In this document: piece by piece, positions 12,301 through 27,300 of the stretch
How the letters are laid out: each line of letters starts with the position of its first letter
Numbering within the stretch: the first letter of the stretch is position 1
Translations under genes and position numbers: made by a program
Origin: Helopsaltes ochotensis
Taxonomy: Eukaryota > Chordata > Aves > Passeriformes > Locustellidae
Assembly (NCBI GenBank): GCA_013400155.1
Contig: VXBM01000001.1
Location: 3,690,141 to 3,754,140, forward strand
Reading direction: 5' to 3'
Length of the DNA: 64,000 nucleotides
The notes under the pieces: generated by a model
Told to the model about the DNA's origin: nothing
Databases searched by the model: none
The model's input: the letters and a program-made list of their open reading frames with translations, nothing else

Positions 12301-15300
12301 CTGGAGGGGGAAACAGTGCTGCTCAGGGATAGTAATCTATCAGCAGTGTAGTATAAAGCTGTATCCTGTATGCTCTCTGGACTAATTCATTCTTTTGATT
12401 ATCTGTCCTTTTCCTTCCTGCTGTGTGATTGATGGCTTTTTATCAGACAATTCAAGAGCTTACTTTTCTAGATACTGTAAAAGACCACATGGATGAAAGA
12501 ATTTTGCACTCCAGGGTGCTTGTGATAGCAAAATTGGAGAATGAAACTGAATCTTATCACCTGACTTCAAATCTGTCTATGCTAAAGTTACTAATTTTTG
12601 CAATGTGTCACAATATAGGATAGAAGAATAATAGCACCAAGTTAATTTTTATCTGTTGGAGGTAGGCAGAATATGAAACATTTTCAGTAAATCAAAAGGT
12701 CTGTTTCCTGACATATTTTGTTTAAAAATGTAGTTTATCTGGTTCACCTTCAAAGAATATTTAAACAATATGAGGCTAAAGTATTTTGTTCTTTAAGAAG
12801 GTCTTCTGGTTAAAATTATTACCAAAGTTTTGGCTAGAGAAATTAATTCTTAATTAATTCTTCCTTTTCTCCATAGATTGCACTGAAGCTATTTCTGTTT
12901 GTTGAGCTTTATGAAATCCAGTGCAGTAGTCAGTTCGTTACGTATTTCATGATAAAATCCAACAAGCATCTCAGTAAAAGGATGAAAATTTGACTTTAGT
13001 AGATGACAGTGCAGAGGCTGATTTGTCAAAGTTAATGATGTACTGCATTGTGTGGGGGAGAGACCCTTACTCTGTGTAGATTTTACAAATACTGATTGAG
13101 ATATAAGGGTGCGTGTAAAAGCAACAAAACAGTTCAGAGGGGTGTTTGTCTCCTGTGCTTCAGTTTTATGTTTGGGTTTTTTTGGGTTGGTTTGGTTGGT
13201 TTTATGTTTGATTGGTTTTTGTTTGGTTGGGGATTTTTTTGAGGGTGGAATGTGGGTTTTTTCCAGAGTTAAACCTGAATTACTTCCGGTAATTCTTTTC
13301 CCTAAAATGGCCTGAAATTGACTCTCTTAGGACTGCATATGCAAGAAAAAATGTGCTGTGCTCTTTTTAAAAAGAGTTCTTTGGGTCTGCTCTCACTCAG
13401 AGGTTTCTGCCCACTATGAATTTTTTAGTGTTCCTTTGGTAGATGAACGGAGATCATAAAGTGCAGCTGATGTCAAGAGCCATTACTAGAGATGAGCTTT
13501 TCCATATAGCACGGTTTGATCAGGAAGGTGTGTGCGCTACTATAACTCTCCAATTCTTAGATTCACACAAACACACACCACCCCCCCAAAAAAAAAAAAA
13601 TCATAAAATGTAAAGCATGTCTCTGAAGAACAGTAAGTTTCCATGGAGCAGTATCTTTGTCACATTAAGGTATTGTGCCAGATATCAAAAGCTAAATTGA
13701 TAGTCAGAAAACCAAATGCTGTTACTACAAATTGAGCAGCCAGTGATTAAAAACAAAACAACGTACTGGATTTTAAGTAAACCTGTCATTAATTCTGTCA
13801 ATATTGTTAACATCTTTCACAGAAGAACAAGAGATGTTGATGAAATCTTTAAGGTAAGACATGTAATGCAACTGTCAGGGTAAATCAGGTTTTGAATGTG
13901 GGACTGTTTTTTGATGGCAATTATTTGAAATTTTTATGTTTTTCAGTCTAGATGTTGTCCCTATGATTATGTAATTATGTTTCATCATAAAATATGTCTA
14001 TTACACAGTGGACATTCTAAAAGTCTTTCCTTAGTATGGTAAGACAGACCTTCTAGATAGCTTACTTTTTGTGAAGCAATTAAGAAACAATTAATTTATT
14101 TATACAGTTAGCTGACTGTGTCATGCTTTTGTTATAAACAGTATTAATTCATAACTGGTAAGTACAATAAATATATTGTCTTGTTACTTTGTAAGTTGAG
14201 TATGTTTTATATTAGGATTTCCTTTTTTATTGCATTAGTAGATGTTTTTAATTTGTGATAGTTTTTATAACTTTCTGCACCCTCACTGTTTTTTTCAGTG
14301 GATCTCTCTAAAACTCCTGTTGTCCTGGTATGGTAGGCCTCTGAAAGACTTTGAACTCTGGGCATTATGTCATGAGTGTTTATGTACCCTGCAGACTTGC
14401 ATAGATTATCCAGGTATAGTCTTAATTATCATAAAGTATTTTGGCTAGTTATTTATGTTAACTGTGTTAATGTTTCTTTTATTCCGTTGATTGAAAGGAT
14501 CTTGACTTTCATTTTGTGTGCAGAAAATAACAGGCAGTATTTCTATTTTGACTCTCTTACATTGTGACAAAATTCAATTTGGAGTTTGCTTCCATATATA
14601 GATGAATGTCTTTTTTTTTTCTCTTTATTCTGAGTTTTGATGGCTTTGCAGCAGAAATGAATCTTTGGCTTCAAGCAGTGAAACAAATTTTAGACTTTTT
14701 GGGAAGAGAGAATCTTTACTTGGACTTTTAACAAAAACACTTGTGACTTGTATCAAGCAGGAAGAAATAAATTTTACATATATATATGTAAACAAAATAC
14801 TTCCTTTTTTGCCTGGATTTCTTTGTGACAAAAAATTCCTGACATATTTTCTACAGTACAAGGCTTTGTCACTTCAGAGTACCCAGGATCTTATAATGGA
14901 GGTACTCCTTCCACATCCCCTATGCTTCAGTTTACAGACAAATTATCAGAAGGGAACTTCTGAGAGAGGAAGAGGGAACTGTCCTTTAACAAAAGCGGAA
15001 TATGTTGTGTGCAACAACAACAAGACCATCCTAGATTTCCATGGACATTCTGAATGATGGTTTAGCTTATACCAATGATAAACCTATGGCAGTTCTGATA
15101 AACAGATGAGAGGTTTCCACTACCACCACCCTGCCTTTCTTTTCCTTGATTTAAAACAAACTTGCTTTTGAGAGTATGAGCAGGGATGAGTTTGAAGCCT
15201 GTAAGTGAATATAAACAACTAGATAGTAATGTACAGAAAACTTACTGCATCTCTTTGCATTCTAGATTCAGTTATTTTTTTTCTGTGATATAAAACTACT

Positions 15301-18300
15301 TAAAAGGAAATAAGCCATAAGTGAAGATTCTCAGCACTTTAAGAATTGTTACCCATAAAACTAAGCATTTAGTATGCCTTGTAACAGAAGGATTATTTCA
15401 GCCTCATAGCATGTTGCTAATGTTTCTGAAGGTTTCAGATAGCTGCACATAATGGCTCAGATTCTAATATAATATGCTTAGCCAGCCTCTGTTACTGCAC
15501 TCACATACATCTAAATGCATGTCTTAAAAATATTAAAAGTTGTCATCTCAACCTATGTAGTGTGTAGAAGGGAACATAGTGATACAAATCACCAAATGGA
15601 AGATACCTTACTTAAAAATTCTGTATTTGACAAATAAAGCTACCTTGAAGTTGAATGTTGGTTTCAGATTTAGAATGTTTCTACGAGAGGATTCTCTGCC
15701 TGTTCTGAGGGGAGTGGTGCGTTGTGGAAAGGTTTATAGAGGTGTCACTACTCCAGTGCTCACACACACAAAGTTCTCTCGATGTTCCTTTTGAATAATA
15801 CTTACTAAAGGTGAAGCTGATATGTATTTTGAATATATCTTGTAAAAATATCCTTTGTCTAGACAATGGTAGAGTAAGACTGGGAGCTTATGAGTCATGG
15901 TTAAATATATGAAGCTGGATTATTTTTTATTTATTCACATAGACAGCCTATTCCTCCAAATCCTTCCTTGATTACACTTTTTTCATTATCCTAAGCAGGA
16001 ATTACCTGACTAAGAAAACATATCCCAAAGCTAGCCTCTTCTTCACGTATTTGCTAATTCATCTGTGCTACAGAAGTTGTTTGTAACCTCCATTGGGATT
16101 TGACTTAATTCCTCTCTTATCAGAGGATCTTGCTTACATGTTGCTCATGGGTGATTCAGGGAGCCCAGGTGAGGATTCTTGCGTTGTACTGAACAAGCTG
16201 AGATCTGGTTTGTGTGAGCAGCACCAGGGGCATTTACTGCTGACAAAAAAAGGCAAGTGAGTGTGAAGCTACCTCTGCAGAAATAACCAGCAAAGGTTCT
16301 CATTTAGGAAAGCTTTGATTTTCAAGACATACACTTCAGATCCATCTTAAATATTACTGAGGGTAATAGACAAGCCTTTATTTAGGTTAAGCATAGTGAA
16401 TAATTTAATTTTAGATGTGGTTTGTACAGGTAACTAAAAAAAATCAAAAGCATTGCTGCCTTTTTTTCTTTATTTTTTCCTTTTAAACCTCTTCAATGAA
16501 TTATTTATTAATAAATTAATATTTGGGTGTCTCAGACATCTTTAATATTTTACTTCATAATTAATACATTTAATGTTTAATCTCATTAAGTTTAAGAATC
16601 TTTTCTTCCAGTACTTTGTTTTTAATAAGAAAACTGTGCATTTGATGGTCTAGAAATAGAGAACTACACTACTGGCCAAAATACTTTAAATTAAAATGTG
16701 CTTTGAAGTTAGAAAACAGGTATAGCTTTGCCAAAACATTTTCAACACCAGATTTCTATGACATGATCTCATTACCTTAACGTTAAGTTCCTGAAGACCT
16801 CCTATCATTTAAAATAGTTTTAGAAGTCCATTATGTCTTTTTTAACAATGGAAAATTTCTTGGCCTTGCAAATACCGACCTGTGTAACATTTCTTCACTG
16901 AGAAAGTGTGATTATAACTATTTGCGAAAAACTGGACTTCATATCCTATTGCACCTAGAGGAGTTTTGGATCTGGCCACGTGTGTGGCAGCTTTCTCCAG
17001 ATGATGACCTATTTTTGTGGGGTTGAAGGAGGAAAAGAGAAGAGAGACTTAAATTCTTAAGATAAATTGACCATCTTTTATTGGTACCTTGTGAGAAGAC
17101 TAGAGTGTATCTACCTATCATATTTATTTCTTTTTGTTTTGTTTCTTTCTTGACCTACCTTTTCAATGCTGGGTATAAAGAGAATAAACTTCCAGTTTCT
17201 TGCCTTTTTTCTGCAGAAATTGCTTTGGGTAATTACACAGCTACTGTGTCTTTATTGGCTTGTATCTGTTCTAGAATAAATGTTATTTAAAGCATCAGTT
17301 ATCATAGGGTAATTTCTGACACTAAAATTATTTCTTTTTATTAGTGCTAAATAGCTACAAGAACAAATACTTATTATGCCTTGCCCTTTTGTGGGTTGTT
17401 TTTTGTTTGTTTGTTTTTTGGTTTTTTGTTTGTTTTTGGTTTGTTTTTTTTTTTTTGCAGTGGTCTTATGTTTGGATTCTGTGTTGATGGACTGCCATGG
17501 AAGGATCCTCTTTGCTCCTCCAAAAGTTGAAGGTAAAGCAAGACATTGCATGTCCGGCTTTTATTTCTTTTCAGGGGAAATGGAGAAGAAAGCGAACAGC
17601 TTACCTTTTGTTTCTGATTTCTTTTCTCCTTTAGGATCTTGTGATGCATTTTATTTAGCTCCTGAAATTGAAGAAGAGGATGTGAATACTGAGAAGGTAA
17701 TGTGGTAGGTTATGTTGGTTGCTTTGTATTTTATCTAAGGACAGTTTTATTCCTCTGCTAATTGAAGAATAAAGTTAAACTCTTCTAAGATTGTGTTAAT
17801 ATTTCTTTTTTCTCCCAGCACTTCTTGGTTATCTGTGGGGCTTTCTTGTGATATATTGATCTCTCATAAAATTAGTTGCATCTATAGTCTTGGCTTTCAG
17901 AATTCTTGGAGTAACTGCCAAAAATCTGTTATTAGATGATTTTCCATAAGACTTAATTATTTTCAGGTTTTTTAGCAGTAAGACAGACTTTGAAGTCATG
18001 TTTTCACATTCTGAAGGTCACAGTGAGATCAGTAATTTAGACTATCTTGGAAAAAGCCCAAAAATTATTCACATTTAGAAGACTGTATAAAAATGTCATT
18101 ATCAGTATGTTTTTACTTTGAGAACATTATGAATGATGTCTTTTTCCAATGTAGTTTTCTTAGAGCTTTTTCCTATAGATAAAAACCATAAGAAGCTTTT
18201 AAAACAAAGATAATAAAAATGTCAAATAGCAAGTGAATGTGTCTCCACTGCAGCTACTTTTGAATTGCAAACTGTAGCACAGTGATCTTAAAATTCAGGA

Positions 18301-21300
18301 GAACAGAATTTACAGTACCTTTCTGTTATGTAACAAGAAAAGAGCTTAGCTAATATGTGCCTTGTGTCACATGAGCTCTTTGGATTAGATATAATAATCA
18401 GAATCATAAAATAAAGTTCATAAAAATCCAGTAAAAATATTCAATTTTCTGTAAAGCTATCTGTAACCAGAAAATATTTTTATATCTGTCCAAAAATTGC
18501 TATTTCCTAATCTCTTTTAATCCAATGTTCAGGTTTTTCAAAGGCTTCAGAAGATTAACCTAACCCTGAAATATAATAAAGCAGTTTCACCAGACAGTAG
18601 AAATTAATAATCTTAAAGTCTTTGAGCTTTGTTTTCTTTAGAAGGAAACTGTTTCCTTGTTTTTCTATAACATTATATAGAGAATAAGCTATGGGATTTT
18701 TTGCCTTTTTCCTGATGGCTGTGTAACTTTCTGGTTATAAACATTTTAGTTACAAATGTTCAGTTCAATGTATGATATGGGACTGAAGACTGTGTAGTGT
18801 CAGTCACAGTAACAGTAAAAAAAACTTTCTTTGAAGGATCTGATGGATTGGATGGGTTTTAGTTTTTCCTAAATAAATAAATTTAAGGTAATTCTGGAGT
18901 TCTAAACCTAAGGGGAAGAAAATTATTTTTGTTTTGATTGAGCTGCTTTCTCCATTTCAGGTGGTTTTGTACCTATTAGTAGCTTTTGTTCAATAGTTCA
19001 AATAGAACTATTCACAAGATTTTGTTTATAGTTAATTTACTTGTTATGTTTTGTTCATTGCTGTTGACTTTGCTCAAAAGAGTGTCAGACAATAGTTTTA
19101 TGGGAGCACATTATTTACTACTGTGCTTAAGGTTCTGTCCATTGAGCTTTTGTAATATCTTTCAGAGGCAATGTAGTGTGGTGCTTAAAATTTCTTAAAA
19201 TTGCATTTATAGAACATGCTAAAATAGGAAAACTAAGCATTAAGTGGACTAAATCTTACTCTGAAAATTGTAGTTCTTCAAACAAAACAAGAAAGCTGGT
19301 AAAGACCAAGTCCTTTTCAAGGTTCCTCATTGGGGCAGCTTCAATTGGTCAAGCTGCAGGTAGCGCAGTAATTGCTAAAATAAATATGCAGTGTCTCATT
19401 CTTCTGACAGGTGTAATCATCTCTATAAAATATGACTTGTGCTGGCTAGCTTGCAATTACTGTGTGCCACTTACTTGCTGAATTATCATGACCTTTTTTA
19501 ACTAAATTGCAGCTGGCCAGGTTTTATGGTAGAACTCTGAAGCTTGCAGCAGTCTTTTTACATGAGAAATTAATTTCTCAAAATAGTTCTTAAATAATTT
19601 TTCCTGAATAATATCTCTAGGTAAAGAATAAAACAATTAATGTCCGTTGCTCCACCTGTAGAAAAATAGCTACTGTTGTTGGCCCTACATGCGTAACAAC
19701 TGGATTTTGAAATGGGCTGGGATTTTCACCAGCACCCTCAAAAGCCAAATTTAATCTGACTTAAAAGCTCTAGTAATTTTTTTTTTTTTTTTTTTTTTTG
19801 GCAGTAAATGGGGGGAAATTTTGTATAATTTGCTGGAATTGTTTTTGAAGTGGAGGCTTTTTTTAGTCTGTTTAAGTCTTTCTTGTCTCTTATGTTATAC
19901 CAATAGGTCTGTGTTTATGGTGTTGCTGCAGTTCTGTGGATGGCTGCAAAATACAGTGTTCTGCCCAGTCACAAACTGGTATTGCCAAGAAAATTGAAAA
20001 AACTACTTCTGGATATGGCAAGAAAAAACCCCAAAGAAAGACCTTCTCTAACTGCTGCAATTAAGGTTAATATATTTATTTGTGTCTACAGTCTCATTTT
20101 AGTATTTTTAAAATCAAAACAATAACTTAATACTTGTAATAGACTGATATCTAATTAATCATAACCAGTCACTTTGGGTTTTGTTTTTAAAATTACCTCC
20201 TTAGGGACACAGAGGGGTGTGTTTTTAATTTATATTGAAATTATCAGGGTACTTGGACTTGGACAAGGTTTATAAGACTTCCTAAACTTAGATTACTTCT
20301 AATTGACTATTTATCTTGACTATGTCCTTGTCCAAGGATACCTCACTTGATTGAAAAGTTATTTACTGACTGAAAATTACAATTTTTTTTAGACATGCAA
20401 TCATTATTTACTTGAACAAGGTATAAACAGCAAAAATATTTTGACATTATTGGGCAAACCCATCTTTAAGGTAAGAGTGCCACCTTTCTTTAATTTTGTA
20501 TGTTTTTTCAATTATTCTGCAAATGTATTCCAGTAAGATTTTGTTGCCTGCAAGTGTAGCTAAATTTTGGGTTTGATTTTCTTGGTGAGATTTTTGGATT
20601 GTTTTGGGGGTTTTTTAATGTATTTTCAAGTAGTCTGTAAGTATTGCCTTTTCCTAGTTCTTGCTGTTGGAGTGATCACTCCACAGATGTTGATGCTCCG
20701 ACTCCACAATCTGTATGGGTGAAGAACAAGTAACTAATTTCATAACATCTCATTTTATTTACCACCCCACAGAAGAAATTAATATGTAATTGTTTGGTTC
20801 TGTTTATGCTTCAAATGTGTATGTATAATGCACACAGTATTCAGTCAATCCATGGAACTGAGTTTGTTCAAAACTTTGAAAACCTTACGGTTCTGATTTA
20901 AAACACCAAGTTATCAAGATTTCTAAACAGTTCTACCAGTCCTTAGACTTCTGTATGTAATTTTTTTTAATTCCTCACCTTGGCATGACTAGGTTGTTGC
21001 TTTGCAATATTCAAGGTGTATATGAGGACTGGGGTTTTTTTTAAGTGATGTGCTGAGCAGAATTTGAAAAAAGAAAATGTTAATAACATCAATTTGGGCT
21101 TTCATGTTTATTGTTAGGCTCTTGAGGAAGAAGTCATGTCTCAAGATCATGTCACTTTTGAATTTAAAAATAAGAAATGTGTAATGGATCCTTCAGCATC
21201 AAGTCTCGGTAAGCAGACAGGCTCTAACATTTTTACTCTGGTTTAGCATTCTCTAGTTCAGTTCTCCACATAGTATTTTCTCAGTCCAATATGCAATTGT

Positions 21301-24300
21301 TTTTCTATCTAAATTGATTTTTACTTACTTTGCATTTATATTTTACATATTGATCATCTTTCTGTGTTTTTCTTTTAGGATTTGTGCCTTTTACCAGTGA
21401 AAGCAAACTTGTAGCAGTTAAAGGACCAGTACCATGCCAGATTCCACTAAATTGTGAGAAAGCAACATTACCTGTTGCATTCACCTCTCCTGCAACTCAC
21501 TTTAAGCCTATTATTTTGCAACAAGATGCAAATATAACAAAGTTAGTATATCCTAAAGCAGAGTAAGTAAAGCTTAAATTTCATTGTTAAGTCTATTTGA
21601 ATTTTCCTTAAAAAATTCTTTATATTTTTTTAGAGAGGTTCACACACCATTTTCTGACCAATTCAAGAAAGAGACAAGGAAAGAAAAACATATGAACCAC
21701 AACAAATCAGGAGATATAGAAGACTGCAAAATATGTGGTATTGAGGATACAGGTGGTGTTGAAACTGCACCTGAAACACCTGAGTGTGATTTACATGTTC
21801 CAGGCCACTCATTCCAGATGTCTTCAGAAGAGCAAAACTCAGCCAATACATTTACTTCTCCGGTTGCATTACCATCACCATCTGATTCCTCACATATTCT
21901 ACAAGAGAAGAGCATTTTATCTGAAGATCCCTCCAGCTCTTTAGCTTGTCGTACATCTCCTAGTTTTCTTCATATAAATAACATCATTCTCAAACAGGAC
22001 TCAGAGAAAAGAGTTCTGACATTTGTACCAGTGCATTTGGCTGTATCAGAGCAAATACCAAATAAGCCTCTTCGCTCAAGAATTGCTTATGATTGCCATC
22101 ACAGTTTGCCAGTGCTACTTTCAAGTACTATTACAAGTTATAAAATGAGCATGCAGGCAGAAAATGATGCCTCCCTTTGCAATGTGCAAAGTCATGAGAC
22201 TACTAATACAGAGAACCAGTTTGGTAAAAGCAGCCCATTTATTCAAACCAACCGCCAAGAAGCTGAGTGTGCAACCAGCACAGATGCTTTTTTCACTGAA
22301 CAAGAACACACACCATGTACTTCAGTGGATAAAGACAGTTATCATTTCTTTGATGATGACCTGCCCTGTCAGAGCACAACAAGTGACACTTTACTACAGG
22401 AAGTGATTCATCTTATACAAGAGGAATTTGCATTTGATGGTTATTTAGAAAATGGAGCTGAAGTTTTTGATATGGGTATGTGCATTTTCTTCTGTATGTT
22501 ATTATCATTGATTTGTAACAATATTGCTATTAATTTTTTTTCTCCCTCTTTCATTTGTTTCTCTTCTTTTTATTTTAAACAAGGTAACTTCATTTTAAAC
22601 TTAAAGGAAATTAAGTTTGGTATGTTCTCTGATAGAATTTGTGAGAAGTTTTGTGACCTCTACTGGGATGAAAAGTTACTGGAAAATCTCTATCAGGTAG
22701 TAAATGGAGGAAGATCTTCACATTTATGGTGGGTGTTTTTCAACTTCTACCTTCTTACAGTTGAATTTAATGCTTTTACCCCTACTTCATTGAAGCAGGA
22801 AAGACTATGCGTTTTCTCTTCAGGTATTAGTGCTTGTTTCCTGTGAACTGTTAATTTCACAGTTTGAAGTTTTTCAAAGCTTTCTCTATGGCAAATAGTG
22901 CTTAATGGTTCAGTCAAAAATATTTTCTACCACACTTCTCTGTTACTCGATCTTAGGATAGCTGAATAATGGAAACCCAATTTTGATCAATTACAGCCAT
23001 TGATGGAGAGCTTCATAGTCCTGTTAGAAGGAGACTGTTTAATTAGAAGTCTATTGTTCTTACTGTTCTGTTTGTTTATTCTGTTTGATATTAGTTCTTT
23101 ATAAATCATGTGTTCTAATCACAGCCAAGAAGAAGGAAATTAATTTAACTTGACTAGAAATGTTTTGCTTAACTGGTTTAATTTGACTCAGTGTTCCTCC
23201 TGGCAGTGTTTTGTAAGTAGCCTGTTAACTGACAAAAAAGCCAGCTAAATTTATTTCTCATTTTTCTTATTTAATCGTCAATGACATATGTATCTACCTG
23301 AAAAATAATTTTAAAATTCTTGTTTTACCGCAGCCTCCAAATGTAGCACATTTTTCAGCTTCTTGCTGAAGACTGCTGAAGACTTTTTGAAAAAAGTAAT
23401 CAATTTATGTCAAAGTTAATTTGGGGGATTTTGGAACTACAAATTTGAAGTTTTGACAAAGAACTTTAGCAGATATAGTTTAGAAAAACTTCAGTGTTGG
23501 AAGGTGTATAATCCTTACAGCAAATTTCAGAGATAATAGATTATGACCTCCAAATACCCAACCTTGGTATACTGGCCTATTTCCCATTTGAGTTGGTATT
23601 TTTAAGGAGGTATTGAAAATTGGTTGAAGGTTAGGCCCTTAGTTCCCCAAAGTTCTGTTATATGGTAGGAGAAACCTGAGCTGTTGCAGCTGAATTACTG
23701 AGATGTATGAAGGGTTATCCTGTATGTGAACTTTTGTTACAAAGTAGTTTTTGACAGTGAGAGATAATTTATTATCCAGAGAAAAATACAGGTCTAGTTT
23801 TTACATCACATGCAAGCCTGTCTTAAAATATCTCTCAGATGCTGCTTACTTGACATCAGTTTGACAAAGACTATAGCAGATTTTTCAGTGTTAGCTTCTT
23901 TGATTTAAGATTATGATTCTAATAGGGATGACAGAGTCAGTTTTATCCAGAGGTTGAATTCTGAGTGAAAACCCCACTGCAGTAACTTGCAGTCTGGAGT
24001 TATGCCTGAAGTTAGGCTTTCTGTTTGTGTGTGCTCTGATACTTCTGCTGGAGTTTGGCCATATGGTGTACAGGAAAATCTCTTTTTTTACTGTGCTTGA
24101 CTAGCCATTTGAATTTTTTTTTCTCGTAAAATAACAACTGGAGCTGAACACGAAAACTTTAGGAATTAGATAAATGCTATGAAGCCCTTTATGTACATGA
24201 TAGAGTCACTTGTAAGATCTCTTTTTACTGATGTAAATATAAAAATATAGGAAATATTAATTTTTCCTGGTCTCCTTGTGTTTTCAGCATAACTGAGGCA

Positions 24301-27300
24301 GATGAAGCAACATGCAACAATATATTCCAAGATGCAAAGAAATTGGAAAGCTTTTTGGCAAGCAGTGATCAGACAGAGGGTGAGAAGGGACTTCATGTTT
24401 CTAGATCTTTGTGTGTGCTAGGAATCTATCAATGAAGCTTTGAGACACTTTGTCTTCAGGAAAGCACTCTTCTTAACTGTTACAGACATTTTCACTGAAT
24501 CTGAACTTTATCAATGCCTTAAGGACATAAATGTCTTTTATATGAGGCTTACACACAACCCAGTGTTATTTTGTGGGATGTCATTTACTTTTACTTACTT
24601 TAAACAGATGTCTCTGTTGAAAACTCTAAAGATATCTGCTGTATGTGGTTTTCTTGTGTTTGACTAGATATTCTAGTGTCTACTCTATTAGTGGGTTGTT
24701 TATTTATACTTCTTCAGTTTGGGTTTTACATTTCTCCTGACACACTTTGTGATTGAAAGTTTACAAAATATCTTTCAGTAACTGAACTCAAAACTGAGCT
24801 GGGACTGGTGAATCCTAGTATTATAACAAAACCATTTACCCTTTCTAGGCTTGGTGTATTGATGAACAGCTTCTATTTTGGTTGCTGCTTTACCAGTGTG
24901 AATTTTTTTCAAGATAGTTCAACCAAATTTCAGCATTTAAACTTGGTTACTTCTCTGTTTTGATCAAAATGAAAATGTGTGTGCTTTACAGAAGGGCTTA
25001 TACACTTATATTGTTCATTTTTATAGCAAAACATAATTTTTTAGTTTTTCACTTGGCTGCTGTTGTTCAATATTACAGTTGTCCATTTTTGGCTCAGAAT
25101 GATTGCAAATGTAGAGCTATACTTTACCGTGGAGTGCCTGATTTCTTTGCACCAAAAATTTAGGTTTGTTTGACTCCAAGGTGGCATATTTGAGCCCTGG
25201 AGGGTTGCTCAAGTGAAAAGGGAGATTTCTGGCAGGTGTGAATGCTCCTGTCAGCATTATGCCAACCTTTGACTGTCGCCTCAGTCCCTGAAGGTTGTGG
25301 TAGTTGTTATAACTGCAAAAAAGTCCCACTATAACTCAAGGGATTGAGTCCTGTAGGAGTAGAAAGTTTAACATCGATTGGCTATATCAAGTATTCTTGC
25401 CCTCTCTGTATGGAATAAAAGCTTCAAGACTTATGGATGGAAAAAACTCAAAATCTCAGCATTTTACTAATGTGTGCTTAGGTCTGACATGTTGAACTTC
25501 TGTTTTCAAGTTTCTCTGTGTTGTTTAAATGCTTGTTGCATGTGCATAGAAAATATTTGGTACTTTTCAGAAATGTATTGTTTGACTATTGCTTGATAGT
25601 TCTGAAATGTTTTTAACCTTTATCATTTTACAATGTGTAGTCTAGAAAAAAAAAGTGAAGTCACAATAAGCATCTAAATGCACTGTTACAGCACATAGGT
25701 AGTCTCATAATAGTGTTTTGTATATGTCATGTTTTAAGTTCAACAAAGCATGCATTACAGCACATGACCATTATTTCTTTTCCCCCCACACATCTTCTTT
25801 AGGAAAAGGGGAAGCAAACTTTGATGTGAAGGCTGAGCGTATGATAAAAACATCATTAGTTGAAATGGATTTTGATGAGTCACCTTTGGATAATATCAAG
25901 AAAGAATTGACTCTGCAGAGTACAATCCCCACAGCAAAAGAGCAACAGTATTTGCAAAGCAATGGCTGTGGTCCAGGCTTTGCAGAAGAAAATATAAGTT
26001 CAGAGGAACAGGCCATGATAAAGATAACTGGGAAGAGCTACCTGGCATCTCCCACTCTACCTGACTTTTGTGGCTGTAGTCCTGGTTGGAGCAGTGCATT
26101 TTATGGAGCTGAATGTTTTGATTCAAAAGTTCATAGTTACTTGAAAAACCTTGGAAAGCAGAAATCAAGTGAGTCACAAAATATAGATGCTAAAAAAGTG
26201 GTGAGTAATGATTTTAAATCATTAAGATACATCTTGCTGGTTAAAAGTGTGATGAAATTTGTTCTGCTATAGTGAGTCAAAACACCATTTCTTCTTTTAA
26301 ATATTGACTCTAAAGCAGTTGAAAATCCTCAAGATTTGTCATGTCTTACCAATAAACCACAGTAGAGGTGTAGTTTTCCAAAATAAAGTGCGCTGACACA
26401 AAAGCGCAATCACCGATTTACAACCCATCTTCTGTTCTTAAAGGTGACTGGAAAAGCACTGTCTGCCCTTTGCACCAGCTCCATGGTGGTGATGCTATAG
26501 AAAAGGGCTAAGAATGACTGTGACTGGAGCACATCACAGGCATAGAGCTTCATCAAAAGTTTTTATACTCTGGACCTACCTGAATTGGAAAATGTTGTGG
26601 AATAGACAGGGAATTTGCCTCTGACTTCATTGCTACTCACCCCAGATTCTTTAGTGGACAAACCACTTCGTCTACCAGATTCCAAATGGTCACTTCTTCT
26701 GATTCCCTTTCTGTTTACATAGTCTCTTAATCACCATGATTTTGCTTTAATTGATGAAGCAAAAACAGACCTTGAAGTAAAAGCAAGCAGCTTCCAATTG
26801 GAATCTGGATAATAGCTTTCCTGTGTTTCCCTGTTCTCTGTGTAATGCCTCGGTAGGAGTACATCTTCTAAAAATCCAGGGGGCTTTTATGGATCTGTGC
26901 TAATGAACTATGTTGTTAAACCTTATGAGCTTTTTTGAAAAACAGTGACAGGTTTTTCTTAAGCTCAAATTAATTTCTAGCAAGTCCATCCCATTAAAGC
27001 TAGCCTATTTACCAATCTGTTGTTTGATATGTTAGCTCTGAGCTGTGTTTTCTGATCACAGAAAACAGCTTGTGGGAGTTATCTGCTCCTTCTGTGAACT
27101 TACTGCATTTAAAATGCTGTTTTGTGTAACTGGGTCACTGGTAGTTAACTTAGGACCTGAGTGCAAAAGTCACCACTTTTAAAAGCACGACATAGATCAT
27201 GTTTGCTGTTTCATAATAAATCAGAAGCTGAACCCAAAGTGGATGGCCCATTTTTACTGTCTGGTAAAATAATGAAACCTTTGATATGGAAACAATTATA

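Larger units (their letters stand above)
5414..14298 (+). other. KNDC1: Large KNDC1 intron (8.9 kb)
   Basis: This intron separates the big linker exon from the first KIND2 exon. It contains the poly-T run, an LTR/ERV-like block, a poly-A run, a 29-bp tandem duplication and a T/G-rich tract, listed separately. The remainder (for example 9.7-13.1 kb) is plain AT-rich sequence in which I found no exon fitting phase 0 on both sides. Confidence 0.65.
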
